Shown here piece after piece: positions 8,413 through 16,052 of a stretch of 64,000 bases of DNA (the first letter of the stretch is position 1; each line of letters starts with the position of its first letter). This DNA is from CAWJLE01 sp963843645. GTDB taxonomy: Bacteria > Chloroflexota > Anaerolineae > DAOTYC01. The position numbers and the translations under genes are program-made. Location of the stretch: contig CAWJLE010000005.1 in NCBI GenBank assembly GCA_963843645.1, positions 248,001-312,000 on the forward strand. The letters are read 5' to 3'. The notes under the pieces are model-generated. The model had not been told where the DNA came from and ran no database searches. It worked only from the letters and a program-made list of their open reading frames with translations.

Positions 8413-9792
8413 ATGAGCGCGGCAGTCAATCCGGACATTTTCAGAGAATATGATATCCGCGGTCTGGTCGACAAAGACCTGACGCCGGCTGTAGTTGAAG
8501 AGCTGGGCAAGGGGTATGGGACGTACGTCGCCTCGCTGGGACACAGCCGAGTGGCGTTGGGTTACGACATGCGGCCCAGCTCCAAGCCGTTTGCGGAAGC
8601 GATCTCCCAGGGCATTCTGTCGACTGGCCTGGACGTCATCGACATCGGGGAGGTCCCGACCCCCATGTTATATTGGGCGCTGTTTCACCTGGACGTTCAG
8701 GGTGGGGTCATGATCACCGGCAGCCACAATCCGCCGGAGTTCAATGGCTTCAAGCTGGGCGTGGGCCGTTCCACGATCTACGGCGAGGACATTCAGCGCG
8801 TGCGTCGTATTATCGAAGCCGGCCAGTACACGACGGGCAAGGGCCAGCTTCGTGAGAAAGACGTGCTGGAGGCGTATATCAAGGACCTTGAGGAGCGCGT
8901 GGGGCAGTTTTCGCGCCCGCTGAAGGTGGTCGTAGACGCGGGCAACGGAATGGGCGGTCCCATCGGGCCCGGCATCCTGCGTGCACTGGGGGCGGAGGTC
9001 GTGGAGCAGTTCACCGACCTCGACGGGACGTTCCCGAACCATCATCCGGATCCGACTCTGCCTGAAGCGATGCAGCAGTTGGTGGACCGGGTGGCCCAAG
9101 AGCACGCCGATCTCGGCGTCGCCTATGACGGTGACGCGGATCGGCTCGGGGTGGTGGACGAGACCGGCCGGATCCTGTGGGGCGATCAGCTCTTGATCCA
9201 GTTCTCCCGTGAGGTCCTGAGCAAACACCCGGGCGCGAGCATCATCTTCGAGGTGAAATGCTCGCAGTCGCTTGCCGATGACGTGTCCGAACACGGGGGC
9301 AAGCCGATCATGTGGCGGACCGGGCATTCTCTCATCAAAGAGAAGATGAGAGAGGTCGGCTCGCCGTTGGCCGGGGAGATGAGCGGCCATTTCTTCTTTG
9401 GCGATGAGTACTACGGCTACGACGATGCGATCTACGCGTCGTGCCGCATGGTTCGCCTGGTTGCCGCGTCCGGAAAGAAAGTCAGCGAGCTCTTCGCTGA
9501 TGTCGAGAAATTCTACTCCACCCCTGAGACGCGCATCGACTGCCCTGACGAGCTGAAATTCGACGTCGTGGACCAGTTGAAGACGTACTTCTCGGCCCAC
9601 TACCCAATTATCGACGTGGACGGTGTGCGCGTTCTCTTTGGGGATGGGTGGGGCCTGGTCCGTGCTTCCAACACGCAGCCGGTCCTGGTGGTGCGCTTCG
9701 AGGCCAAGACGTCCGAGCGCCTGCAGGAGATTCAGGGCCTGATGCTGAACAAGCTGCAAGAAGTCTCAGGAATCAAGGTGCCGGCCCGCTAG
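8413..9792 (+). CDS. Phosphomannomutase / phosphoglucomutase
   Basis: A 459-residue alpha-D-phosphohexomutase that interconverts hexose 6- and 1-phosphates to supply NDP-sugars. All four signature sites are present: the phosphoserine loop TGSHNPPEFNGFK (Ser104), the metal loop DGDADR (239-244), the sugar-recognition loop GEMSGH (321-326) and the C-terminal phosphate-binding RASNTQPVLVVR. It starts with the family-typical FREYDIRG. The start at ATG 8413 follows GGAGGAG. Dual specificity for mannose and glucose phosphates is common in this subgroup. It could feed GDP-mannose to the mannosyltransferase at 118-849 and the glycan genes at 11.8-14.1 kb. Confidence 0.92.
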   Translation: MSAAVNPDIFREYDIRGLVDKDLTPAVVEELGKGYGTYVASLGHSRVALGYDMRPSSKPFAEAISQGILSTGLDVIDIGEVPTPMLYWALFHLDVQGGVMITGSHNPPEFNGFKLGVGRSTIYGEDIQRVRRIIEAGQYTTGKGQLREKDVLEAYIKDLEERVGQFSRPLKVVVDAGNGMGGPIGPGILRALGAEVVEQFTDLDGTFPNHHPDPTLPEAMQQLVDRVAQEHADLGVAYDGDADRLGVVDETGRILWGDQLLIQFSREVLSKHPGASIIFEVKCSQSLADDVSEHGGKPIMWRTGHSLIKEKMREVGSPLAGEMSGHFFFGDEYYGYDDAIYASCRMVRLVAASGKKVSELFADVEKFYSTPETRIDCPDELKFDVVDQLKTYFSAHYPIIDVDGVRVLFGDGWGLVRASNTQPVLVVRFEAKTSERLQEIQGLMLNKLQEVSGIKVPAR

Positions 9793-9802
9793 GCGGTCGC
9801 AG

Positions 9803-9851
9803 CTGCCCTCTCTCCCCTTCTGAGGGACCGTATGTGGGGTAGAGGGGGCAG
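9803..9851. terminator. Possible bidirectional terminator between convergent genes
   Basis: CTGCCCTCTCTCCCC (9803-9817) can pair imperfectly with GGGGTAGAGGGGGCAG (9836-9851). It lies between the convergent mutase and nitrilase genes. There is no T-tract, so the call rests on position and the inverted repeat. The rest of the 9793-9998 gap shows nothing I recognise. Confidence 0.35.
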
Positions 9852-9998
9852 AGAGTCGAACGCGAGTCCCTGCTGCGGGTCGTGTGCAGGCTCGAAGTGC
9901 CTGTTTCCCATCGGTGTCCGGTCAGGCAACGACTTATTAGGACTCCCTGTCCTGCGACGGTGGAAGCTCACCCGCCCGCCGCGTGCCCCGGTTGCCGC

Positions 9999-10958
9999 TT
10001 AGTCCTGTTCGAACAGAGCCGCAGGGGCGGGGCGCTCGTTGACGGTGAACTGAAAGACGTCAGGCCGGGCATAGTGGCCGGTCACGTCGAAATCGAACTT
10101 GCCGCGGGCCACCTCAGCCAGATCCAGCTCAGCGAACAGCACGCCTTCCCGGTCAAAGAGCGGCCCGGCCAGGACCTCTCCCAACGGGGAGATCACCGCG
10201 CTGCCACCGCGACACATCACGTCCGGCTGATCCGCCAGGTCCTCGATCCCCTCCAGGTCCGGCGGGTACATGTCCTTCGTCACGAATTGGTTGCACCCCA
10301 GCACGAAGCAGCGTCCCTCGCACGCGATGTGGCGCAGAGTGGCCTGCCAGGTGTCGCGGGAATCGGCTGTGGGCGCCAGATAGATCTCCACGCCCTTGCC
10401 GTATATGGCCATTCGGGCCAGGGGCATATAGTTCTCCCAGCAGATCAGACCTCCGATCCGGCCCAGCGGCGTCGAGAACACCGGCAGCGTGCTGCCGTCG
10501 CCCTCGCCCCAGATGAGCCGCTCTCCGGCGGTGGGTTTCAGCTTGCGGTGCTTGCCTAGCAGCCGGCCGTCGGGGCCAAAGTAGAGCAGGGTGCAGAAGA
10601 GAGTACCGTGGCTGAATTGGTTGTCGCGCTCGATGACGCCGACGGCCAGGTAGGCGCCGGCTTCTCGGGCGGCGGCCCCGAGCGCATCCGTTGCCGGGCC
10701 GGGCACTTCGACGGCGTTGGCCCAGTACCGCTCCCACGTCAGGCGACCGGCGGGCGTCCGGCTGCCCACGACCGTCCCGAAGGCGAGGCCGCGCGGATAC
10801 GCGGGAATGAAGGCCTCGGGGAAGAGGATCAGGTCGGCGTGCTCGGCAGCAGCCTCCTGGACCAGGCGACACGTCTTGGTCACCGTGGCCTCGCGATCGA
10901 ACAGAATGGGCGCAGCTTGAACGACCGCGACCTTTACTTGTGGTAACGAGTCTCCCAA
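9999..10958 (-). CDS. Carbon-nitrogen hydrolase, nitrilase branch
   Basis: A 319-residue member of the nitrilase branch. The catalytic triad is visible as Glu48 (LFPEAFIPAYPRG), Lys139 (KHRKLKPT) and Cys173 (LICWENYMPL). The KHRKLKPT and ICWENYMP motifs point to a true nitrilase (nitrile to carboxylic acid plus ammonia) and not to an amidase or beta-ureidopropionase. An ATG at 11015 is in frame, but I prefer TTG 10958: GGAGGT lies eight bases upstream and the protein then starts right before the conserved VKVAVVQAAP. The natural substrate is unknown. It stands alone, with no nitrile hydratase or aldoxime gene nearby. Confidence 0.85.
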   Translation of the reverse strand: MGDSLPQVKVAVVQAAPILFDREATVTKTCRLVQEAAAEHADLILFPEAFIPAYPRGLAFGTVVGSRTPAGRLTWERYWANAVEVPGPATDALGAAAREAGAYLAVGVIERDNQFSHGTLFCTLLYFGPDGRLLGKHRKLKPTAGERLIWGEGDGSTLPVFSTPLGRIGGLICWENYMPLARMAIYGKGVEIYLAPTADSRDTWQATLRHIACEGRCFVLGCNQFVTKDMYPPDLEGIEDLADQPDVMCRGGSAVISPLGEVLAGPLFDREGVLFAELDLAEVARGKFDFDVTGHYARPDVFQFTVNERPAPAALFEQD

Positions 10959-11022
10959 GATCGGACCTCCGATATGTTGGAATTTGACCCGGCAGCGCCG
11001 CGATCTGTGAGTCAACCGGTGC

Positions 11023-11511
11023 TCACCGGGTCGGTTTGCGCGAAAGCTCCAGACTCACTGTCTGTCGGAGGCGCGCCGCGTCGGGTTCGGACAGCGGGCC
11101 TCGGTACGTGACGCCTAGAGGTGACGTGTAGTACACCGTGGCAAAGATATCCAGTGCCGCCACATATGAACCGGCGAAATCCGGATGCGACCCATCGCCG
11201 TCGTGCAGCCTGATGGGATTGGCTGCGTGGTAGTTGTCCTGCCACACCTCGCCGACTCGGGCGATCGCAACATACGCTCCGCCCGAAATCCGCCATGGCC
11301 TGGGCGGCGGCCTCGTACCAGACGCACAGTCGCATCTGCATGTCATCGGGATCGACACCGTGCACCCGTGGGTCGCCGCCGCCGGTGCGCCATTGGTCCG
11401 CGCCCAGGTCTCGAAGAGGACCATGCGTGCCTTAGGGTTGGCGTCCTGGATGAAACGATACAGGCCCGCGGCGCTGGCCAGCGACTTCTGGCGAAATCGT
11501 CGGGTTGGCAT
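11023..11511 (-). pseudogene. Remnant of an SGNH-hydrolase-like protein (N-terminus missing, two indels)
   Basis: The frame begins in mid-domain (AAGLYRFIQDANPKARMVLFETWAR) and ends with HDGDGSHPDFAGSYVAALDIFATVYY, a pattern seen near the catalytic Asp/His of SGNH hydrolases such as DUF4886. The middle is out of frame: the neighbouring frame reads RVHGVDPDDMQMRLCVWYEAAA, so two compensating indels lie between about 11300 and 11400. No N-terminal GNS-type motif with the nucleophilic Ser is present upstream in any minus frame to 11770. This looks like a truncated, decayed gene, not simply a sequencing error. Confidence 0.5.
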
Positions 11512-11686
11512 ATGCGTATTCGACTCTGCTCGGGAAGCTGCCTTGCACCGCTGTCACGCGCCGACGTGGCTGCCCGGCCTCACGCACGCTGGGGAAGTCG
11601 GAATTATTATAGCAGGTCTGGGGGAGGCCACAAAGCACGGACGAGGGTGTGAGCGGCATTTCCACACTCTCCCCCCAGGAGCCTGT

Positions 11687-11715
11687 TTGACGCAGCGCGG
11701 CAAACCCGCTAAAAT
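11687..11715 (+). promoter_or_regulatory. Promoter of the glycosyltransferase operon
   Basis: TTGACG (11687-11692) and TAAAAT (11710-11715) are 17 bases apart. The start codon of the GT2 gene is about 82 bases downstream. A 7-bp hairpin, GAGGTTG with CAACCTC (11766-11784), lies in the leader. Confidence 0.6.
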
Positions 11716-11796
11716 GGGAGAGCCTGCCGGAACAACCCTGAATGCGGCGCAACTTCGACGGCGAGGAGGTTGTCGTGCAACCTCCGAAGGGGCGTA

Positions 11797-12717
11797 GTGC
11801 TCGATTTAGGCATCGTGATCGTCAATTACAATACGCGTGACCTGCTGCGCGAGTGCCTGAATTCGGTGTATGCCAGCCAGGGGGCGTTTTCGTACGACGT
11901 TTGGCTGATCGACAATGCTTCCACGGACGGCAGCGCCGAGATGGTCGCCTGTGAGTTTCCACAGGCGCACCTGATTGTGAGTCCGGCCAACAACGGATAT
12001 GCGTTCGGCAATAACCTCGGCCTGAGGGCAATGGGCTTCAGGGAGGCGACAGCCGAGGCGCCGGCTTTCGCGTTGCTGCTGAATCCGGACACGATCCTGC
12101 CGCCGCGGGCACTCGCGCAGATGTTGGATTTTGCCCGCTCACGGCCTGAGGCCGGCGTCGTGGGTCCGCGCCTCGTGTTGGCGGATGGGACCCTGGACAA
12201 GGCTTGCCGGCGGAGCTTCCCGACGCCCATGCGGTCGTTCTACCGGCTGAGCGGCCTGGGCAAGCTGTTTCCCCGCAGCCCTCGGTTCGGATCATACAAC
12301 CTGACGTACCTCGACCCCAACCAGGAAGTCGAGGTCGACGCGGTCGTCGGGGCATTCATGTTGCTCCGGGCCCAGGCGATTCGTGACAGCGGCTTGTTGG
12401 ACGAAACTTTCTTTATGTACGGCGAAGACCTGGATTGGTGCTATCGCGTCAAACAGGCGGGCTGGCAGATCCGATACAATCCGGACTGCACTGTGCTTCA
12501 TTACAAGCGCGCTGCCAGCCGTCAAAGCCGGAAGGCGCAGTACGAGTTCTACCGTGCGATGCTGCTGTTCTATCGCAAGCACTACGCGGCCGGCACTCCG
12601 TTCTGGCTGGACTGGATGATCGTTGGCAGCGTTTACCTGCGGGGCGGGAGCGTGTTGTTGAGCGACACTGTCTGCCGCTGGTGGTCGCGGGACGCCGTTC
12701 CGGGGGGAGCCAGGTGA
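11797..12717 (+). CDS. GT2 family glycosyltransferase (rhamnosyltransferase-like)
   Basis: A 306-residue GT-A fold enzyme. It shows the opening LGIVIVNYNTRDLL, the nucleotide-binding DNASTDGS, the NNGYAFGNN motif of the WbbL/rhamnosyltransferase subgroup, the metal-binding LLNPDT, and the catalytic-loop GEDLDWCYRVKQAGW. The likely role is adding a sugar to a lipid-linked glycan or exopolysaccharide. I start at GTG 11797, just before the conserved core and after GAAGGGG. A TTG at 11770 is in frame but sits inside a small hairpin. The stop overlaps the next start (GTGA), so it is coupled with the sugar-phosphate transferase. Confidence 0.88.
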   Translation: MLDLGIVIVNYNTRDLLRECLNSVYASQGAFSYDVWLIDNASTDGSAEMVACEFPQAHLIVSPANNGYAFGNNLGLRAMGFREATAEAPAFALLLNPDTILPPRALAQMLDFARSRPEAGVVGPRLVLADGTLDKACRRSFPTPMRSFYRLSGLGKLFPRSPRFGSYNLTYLDPNQEVEVDAVVGAFMLLRAQAIRDSGLLDETFFMYGEDLDWCYRVKQAGWQIRYNPDCTVLHYKRAASRQSRKAQYEFYRAMLLFYRKHYAAGTPFWLDWMIVGSVYLRGGSVLLSDTVCRWWSRDAVPGGAR

Positions 12718-14123
12718 AGGGCAAGGACAAGATCGTTTTCGGCGTGACGCTGGCCCTGACCGATGCGCTCATGGTGGGCCTCGCTTTCTACGCCAGCTAT
12801 CATCTGCGACTGCTCACCGAGCACGTCAACATAGGCCCATTCCGGGATTACGCGGGCATGGCGGCCATCCACGTCGTCAGCGTGCTCCTGGTGTTCTTCA
12901 TGGCGAAGATGTATCACCGGCAGCGTGCCCTGTCGCACGTCGACGAGTTGTCCGCCGTGTTCTCGGCAGTGTCGATCGGCACCGTGTTAGGCATCGCCGC
13001 CATTTCCTTCATGTACAAGCAGGACATCGATTATCCCCGGTTGTTGATGGTCTACGCCTGGGTGCTCACGCTGGTGTTTGTCGCGGCCGGACGACTGGTG
13101 TTCGCTCGCGTGCGGTGGACGTTGCAGTCGTACGGGCTCGGACAGGTCCGCGTGCTGCTGGTGGGGGCGGGCGAGCTGGGTCAGCTCATCCATCAGAAGA
13201 TCCTGCAGTCGCCGGGGTTGGGCTATCAGGTGATCGGCTACGTCGAAAGCAATGGGCACGGCGAGTCGCTCAAAGAAGGCCAGGTCGTCAACGGCGTGCC
13301 GATTCTCGGCAATATCGGCGACATTCGCGAGATCGTCGACAAGATTGAGGTCGATGAGGTCATCATCGCGCTGCCTGACGCCAGCCAGCGCGAGTTGATG
13401 GATATCATCATCAGCGCCGAGCGTGGTCGAGTGAGCATCAAGGTCTTCCCGGATGTCTTCCAGATCATGGCGTCGGAAGTGAGCATCGGAGACCTGAATG
13501 GCTTGCCACTGCTGACCATACGCGACGTCGCTCTCCGTGGCTGGAAGCTGACGTTGAAGCGTGGCGTCGATCTCGTCGTGTCCGGTGCGGCCCTGGTGCT
13601 GCTTTCCCCAATCATGATGCTCATCGCTCTGCTCATCAAGTTGGATTCCCCGGGGCCTGTCTTCTATTGCCAGGAGCGCATGGGCCTGGATGCCGAACCG
13701 TTCTACATGCTCAAATTCCGCTCCATGCGGACCGACGCCGAATCCTGCACCGGGCCGGTGTGGGCCCGTGCGGACGATCCGCGCCGCACCCGGTTGGGCA
13801 GCCTCATCCGCCGCTTCTCCATCGACGAGTTGCCGCAGTTCATCAACGTGCTGGTCGGTGACATGAGCCTGGTCGGTCCACGGCCGGAGCGCCCCGTTTT
13901 CGTCGAGCAGTTTAAGCAGCAGATTCCCCGCTACATGGATCGTCATCGTGAGAAGGCCGGTCTCACAGGTTGGGCTCAGGTCAATGGACTGCGCGGCGAC
14001 ACGTCCATTACCGAGCGCACCAAGTACGATGTCTGGTACATCGAGAACTGGTCGCTGGGTCTGGATTTCAGGATCATGCTGCGCACGATCTTCCGCCTAT
14101 TCACCGACAAAAACGCCTATTAG
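12714..14123 (+). CDS. Exopolysaccharide polyprenyl glycosylphosphotransferase (WcaJ/CpsE type)
   Basis: A 469-residue membrane enzyme that starts glycan assembly by moving a sugar 1-phosphate from an NDP-sugar to undecaprenyl phosphate. The N-terminal half has four predicted membrane segments, then a CoA-binding-like Rossmann region (VLLVGAGELGQLIHQKI). The C-terminal bacterial-transferase domain has KRGVDLVVSGAALVLLSP, the CQERMGL and MLKFRSM motifs, DELPQFINVLVGDMSLVGPR, and GLTGWAQVNGLRGDT. GTG 12714 overlaps the upstream TGA and follows GGGGGGAG. The frame stays open far upstream (to 12435), but that part overlaps the GT2 gene. It forms an operon with that gene. Confidence 0.9.
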   Translation: MKGKDKIVFGVTLALTDALMVGLAFYASYHLRLLTEHVNIGPFRDYAGMAAIHVVSVLLVFFMAKMYHRQRALSHVDELSAVFSAVSIGTVLGIAAISFMYKQDIDYPRLLMVYAWVLTLVFVAAGRLVFARVRWTLQSYGLGQVRVLLVGAGELGQLIHQKILQSPGLGYQVIGYVESNGHGESLKEGQVVNGVPILGNIGDIREIVDKIEVDEVIIALPDASQRELMDIIISAERGRVSIKVFPDVFQIMASEVSIGDLNGLPLLTIRDVALRGWKLTLKRGVDLVVSGAALVLLSPIMMLIALLIKLDSPGPVFYCQERMGLDAEPFYMLKFRSMRTDAESCTGPVWARADDPRRTRLGSLIRRFSIDELPQFINVLVGDMSLVGPRPERPVFVEQFKQQIPRYMDRHREKAGLTGWAQVNGLRGDTSITERTKYDVWYIENWSLGLDFRIMLRTIFRLFTDKNAY

Positions 14124-14133
14124 CCCCAAAATC

Positions 14134-14162
14134 TTGACAGGAACGACCGTTCGTGGTATGAT
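14134..14162 (+). promoter_or_regulatory. Heat-shock operon promoter
   Basis: TTGACA (14134-14139) and TATGAT (14157-14162) are 17 bases apart, directly upstream of the CIRCE operator. Confidence 0.8.
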
Positions 14163-14173
14163 GGCCTATGTTT

Positions 14174-14200
14174 TTAGCACTCTCGATGTTAGAGTGCTAA
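14174..14200 (+). promoter_or_regulatory. CIRCE operator (HrcA-binding site)
   Basis: TTAGCACTC (14174-14182), a 9-base spacer, and GAGTGCTAA (14192-14200) match the CIRCE consensus exactly. It begins 12 bases after the -10 element, so HrcA bound here would block transcription of hrcA-grpE and downstream genes. HrcA is encoded by the next gene, so this is an autoregulatory loop. Confidence 0.97.
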
Positions 14201-14236
14201 AATTGTGACAGGATTCGAGGTTATGGAGAGCTAAGG

Positions 14237-15295
14237 GTGGAAGAAAAGCTAACCCCGCGGCAACAGCTGATTCTGGCTGTGGTGGTCCGTGAGTACATCA
14301 GCACCGCCCGACCGGTGGGCTCTCAAGCCGTCGTCGCCGAATATGCGTTACGGGTCAGCCCTGCGACCGTGCGTAATGAGATGGCCTACCTGGAAGAGGC
14401 CGGCTACCTCACTCACTTGCATACCTCCGCCGGTCGGATTCCAACCGAAAAGGGCTATCGCTACTTCGTCGAGCGGCTCATGCAGGAAGCGACGCTGTCG
14501 CCGACGGAACAGCGCATGATTCGGCACCAGTTCCATCAGGTGCAAATGGACATCGGCGAGTGGATGAAACTCGGCGCGTCTGTGCTGGCCCACAATGCTT
14601 CGGCGGCGGCGGTGGTGAGCGCGCCCAAGGCGCGGCGCGGCCGCTTCAAGCAGCTGGAGCTGATTCCGATCCAGGGCACGATGATCCTGATGGTGCTGGT
14701 CCTGCAGCAGGGCATCGTCTTGCAGCGAATGCTGAACGTGGATGAGCCCATCAACGCCGACGAGCTCCGGCAGATCGCCAATCGGCTGACAGACATGATG
14801 TCCGGGCTCGAGGCACCGGCTGTTGCGGCCAGACGCACGCAGCTGTCGCCTCTGCAGGCGACGTTTCTGGACGCGGTTGTCGAAGTAATGGAGCATATGG
14901 ACAGCGCCGGCGAGGTCGAGCTGTACCGTGACGGCCTGTTCAACATTCTGAGCCAGCCGGAGTACGTCGAAGCTGAACACATCCGCCGGCTGGTGGGCAT
15001 CTTAGAGAGCGGTCGCCTGCTGGAAAACGTCCTGGCGGAGGCCGCGCCGATAACTGGTGTGCAGGTGATCATCGGGGGCGAGGGGCGCTGGGACGAGCTG
15101 GCCGACTACAGCCTGGTCTTGGCGCGCTACGGCGCAGGCGACGAGGCGACCGGTTCCCTTGGCGTGTTGGGCCCGCTGCGCATGCCTTACGGGCGGGCGG
15201 TCTCCACCGTGCGCTACGTCGCTGATGTGCTGACCGAACTGGTCAACCAGCTGTATGGCATTTCCGGCGAAGGGGGAGCCGGCGAACCGCGATGA
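14237..15295 (+). CDS. hrcA: Heat-inducible transcription repressor HrcA
   Basis: A 352-residue repressor of chaperone genes. The N-terminal winged helix is clear (LTPRQQLILAVVVREYIST, SPATVRNEMAYLEEAGYLTH, HTSAGRIPTEKGYRYFVERL). The central and C-terminal GAF-like region (VQVIIGGEGRWDELADYSL, then GPLRMPYGRAVSTVRYVA) matches the family. The GTG start at 14237 lies 36 bases downstream of the CIRCE operator it should bind. HrcA activity depends on GroEL in known systems. No groEL is in the window, so this CIRCE couples the regulon to a chaperonin encoded elsewhere. Confidence 0.95.
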   Translation: MEEKLTPRQQLILAVVVREYISTARPVGSQAVVAEYALRVSPATVRNEMAYLEEAGYLTHLHTSAGRIPTEKGYRYFVERLMQEATLSPTEQRMIRHQFHQVQMDIGEWMKLGASVLAHNASAAAVVSAPKARRGRFKQLELIPIQGTMILMVLVLQQGIVLQRMLNVDEPINADELRQIANRLTDMMSGLEAPAVAARRTQLSPLQATFLDAVVEVMEHMDSAGEVELYRDGLFNILSQPEYVEAEHIRRLVGILESGRLLENVLAEAAPITGVQVIIGGEGRWDELADYSLVLARYGAGDEATGSLGVLGPLRMPYGRAVSTVRYVADVLTELVNQLYGISGEGGAGEPR

Positions 15296-15352
15296 CAAAT
15301 TACCGGTCGCGTGATTGGTTCGGCGCGGCCGTGGCAAGGAGGACACGTAACG

Positions 15353-15952
15353 GTGACATCACAGGACAATACAGAGCAGCCCATCACCTCACCAGAATCG
15401 ACGAGTGCGTCCGCACAAGACGAAACTGAGAATGAGCCCGAAGTGCAGCCCGGTTCGAATGCGGAGAGCGAGGTCGACATTTTGAAGGTGGAACTGGAGG
15501 AGTGCAAGGCAGAGGCAGAAAAGTACCTCGATCAGTGGCGGCGATCCGTCGCCGAATTTTCCAATTACCGGAAACGTGTCGAGCGCGACCAGGCCGAGGC
15601 ATCGAAGGCCAAAAACGCCGCGCTCATCACCCGTCTGCTGCCCATGCTGGACGATCTGGACACGGCGTTCTCCAACCTGCCCGAAGATCTGAACGGCCAG
15701 CCGTGGATCGAAGGGATGCAGCTCATTCACCGGAAGCTTCATTCGATTTTTACGCAGGAGGGACTGCAGGAAATCGAGACAGTCGGACAATCTTTTGATC
15801 CTATGCTTCACGAAGCCGTCACCCACGAGCCGAGCGAGACCACCGGGGAAGGTCAAATCATCGGCGAAATACGGAGGGGTTATCGGCTGAACGATCGGGT
15901 TCTGCGTCCTGCGCAGGTACGTGTCTCCGCCGGCAAGCCCGACCGCTCGTGA
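15353..15952 (+). CDS. grpE: Nucleotide exchange factor GrpE
   Basis: A 199-residue GrpE, the ADP-release factor for DnaK. It has an acidic, disordered N-terminus (to about 40), a long coiled-coil (ILKVELEECKAEAEKYLDQW), the conserved AEFSNYRKRVERDQ, and the C-terminal beta-domain with QSFDPMLHEAVTHEP and the family ending GYRLNDRVLRPAQVRVS. GTG 15353 is chosen because AAGGAGG lies ten bases upstream. An ATG 42 bases earlier is in frame but overlaps the spacer and lacks a site. It is second in the operon after hrcA. Confidence 0.93.
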   Translation: MTSQDNTEQPITSPESTSASAQDETENEPEVQPGSNAESEVDILKVELEECKAEAEKYLDQWRRSVAEFSNYRKRVERDQAEASKAKNAALITRLLPMLDDLDTAFSNLPEDLNGQPWIEGMQLIHRKLHSIFTQEGLQEIETVGQSFDPMLHEAVTHEPSETTGEGQIIGEIRRGYRLNDRVLRPAQVRVSAGKPDRS

Positions 15953-15994
15953 CGCCAATGCTGAGCGAGCGGCTTTGGGCCATACGCTCTAGAT

Positions 15995-16024
15995 TTGAAT
16001 CAAATGCGCTGGTACTGCTATAAT
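15995..16024 (+). promoter_or_regulatory. Internal promoter before dnaK
   Basis: TTGAAT (15995-16000) and TATAAT (16019-16024) are 18 bases apart, 29 bases before the dnaK start. No CIRCE is near it, so it would provide HrcA-independent expression of dnaK-dnaJ. Confidence 0.65.
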
Positions 16025-16052
16025 TGCTGGAGTCAAGGAGATAACAGGAACT

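Noticed and set aside
8668..9759. Minus-strand open frame of 363 codons
   Set aside because: Antisense to the intact phosphomannomutase gene.
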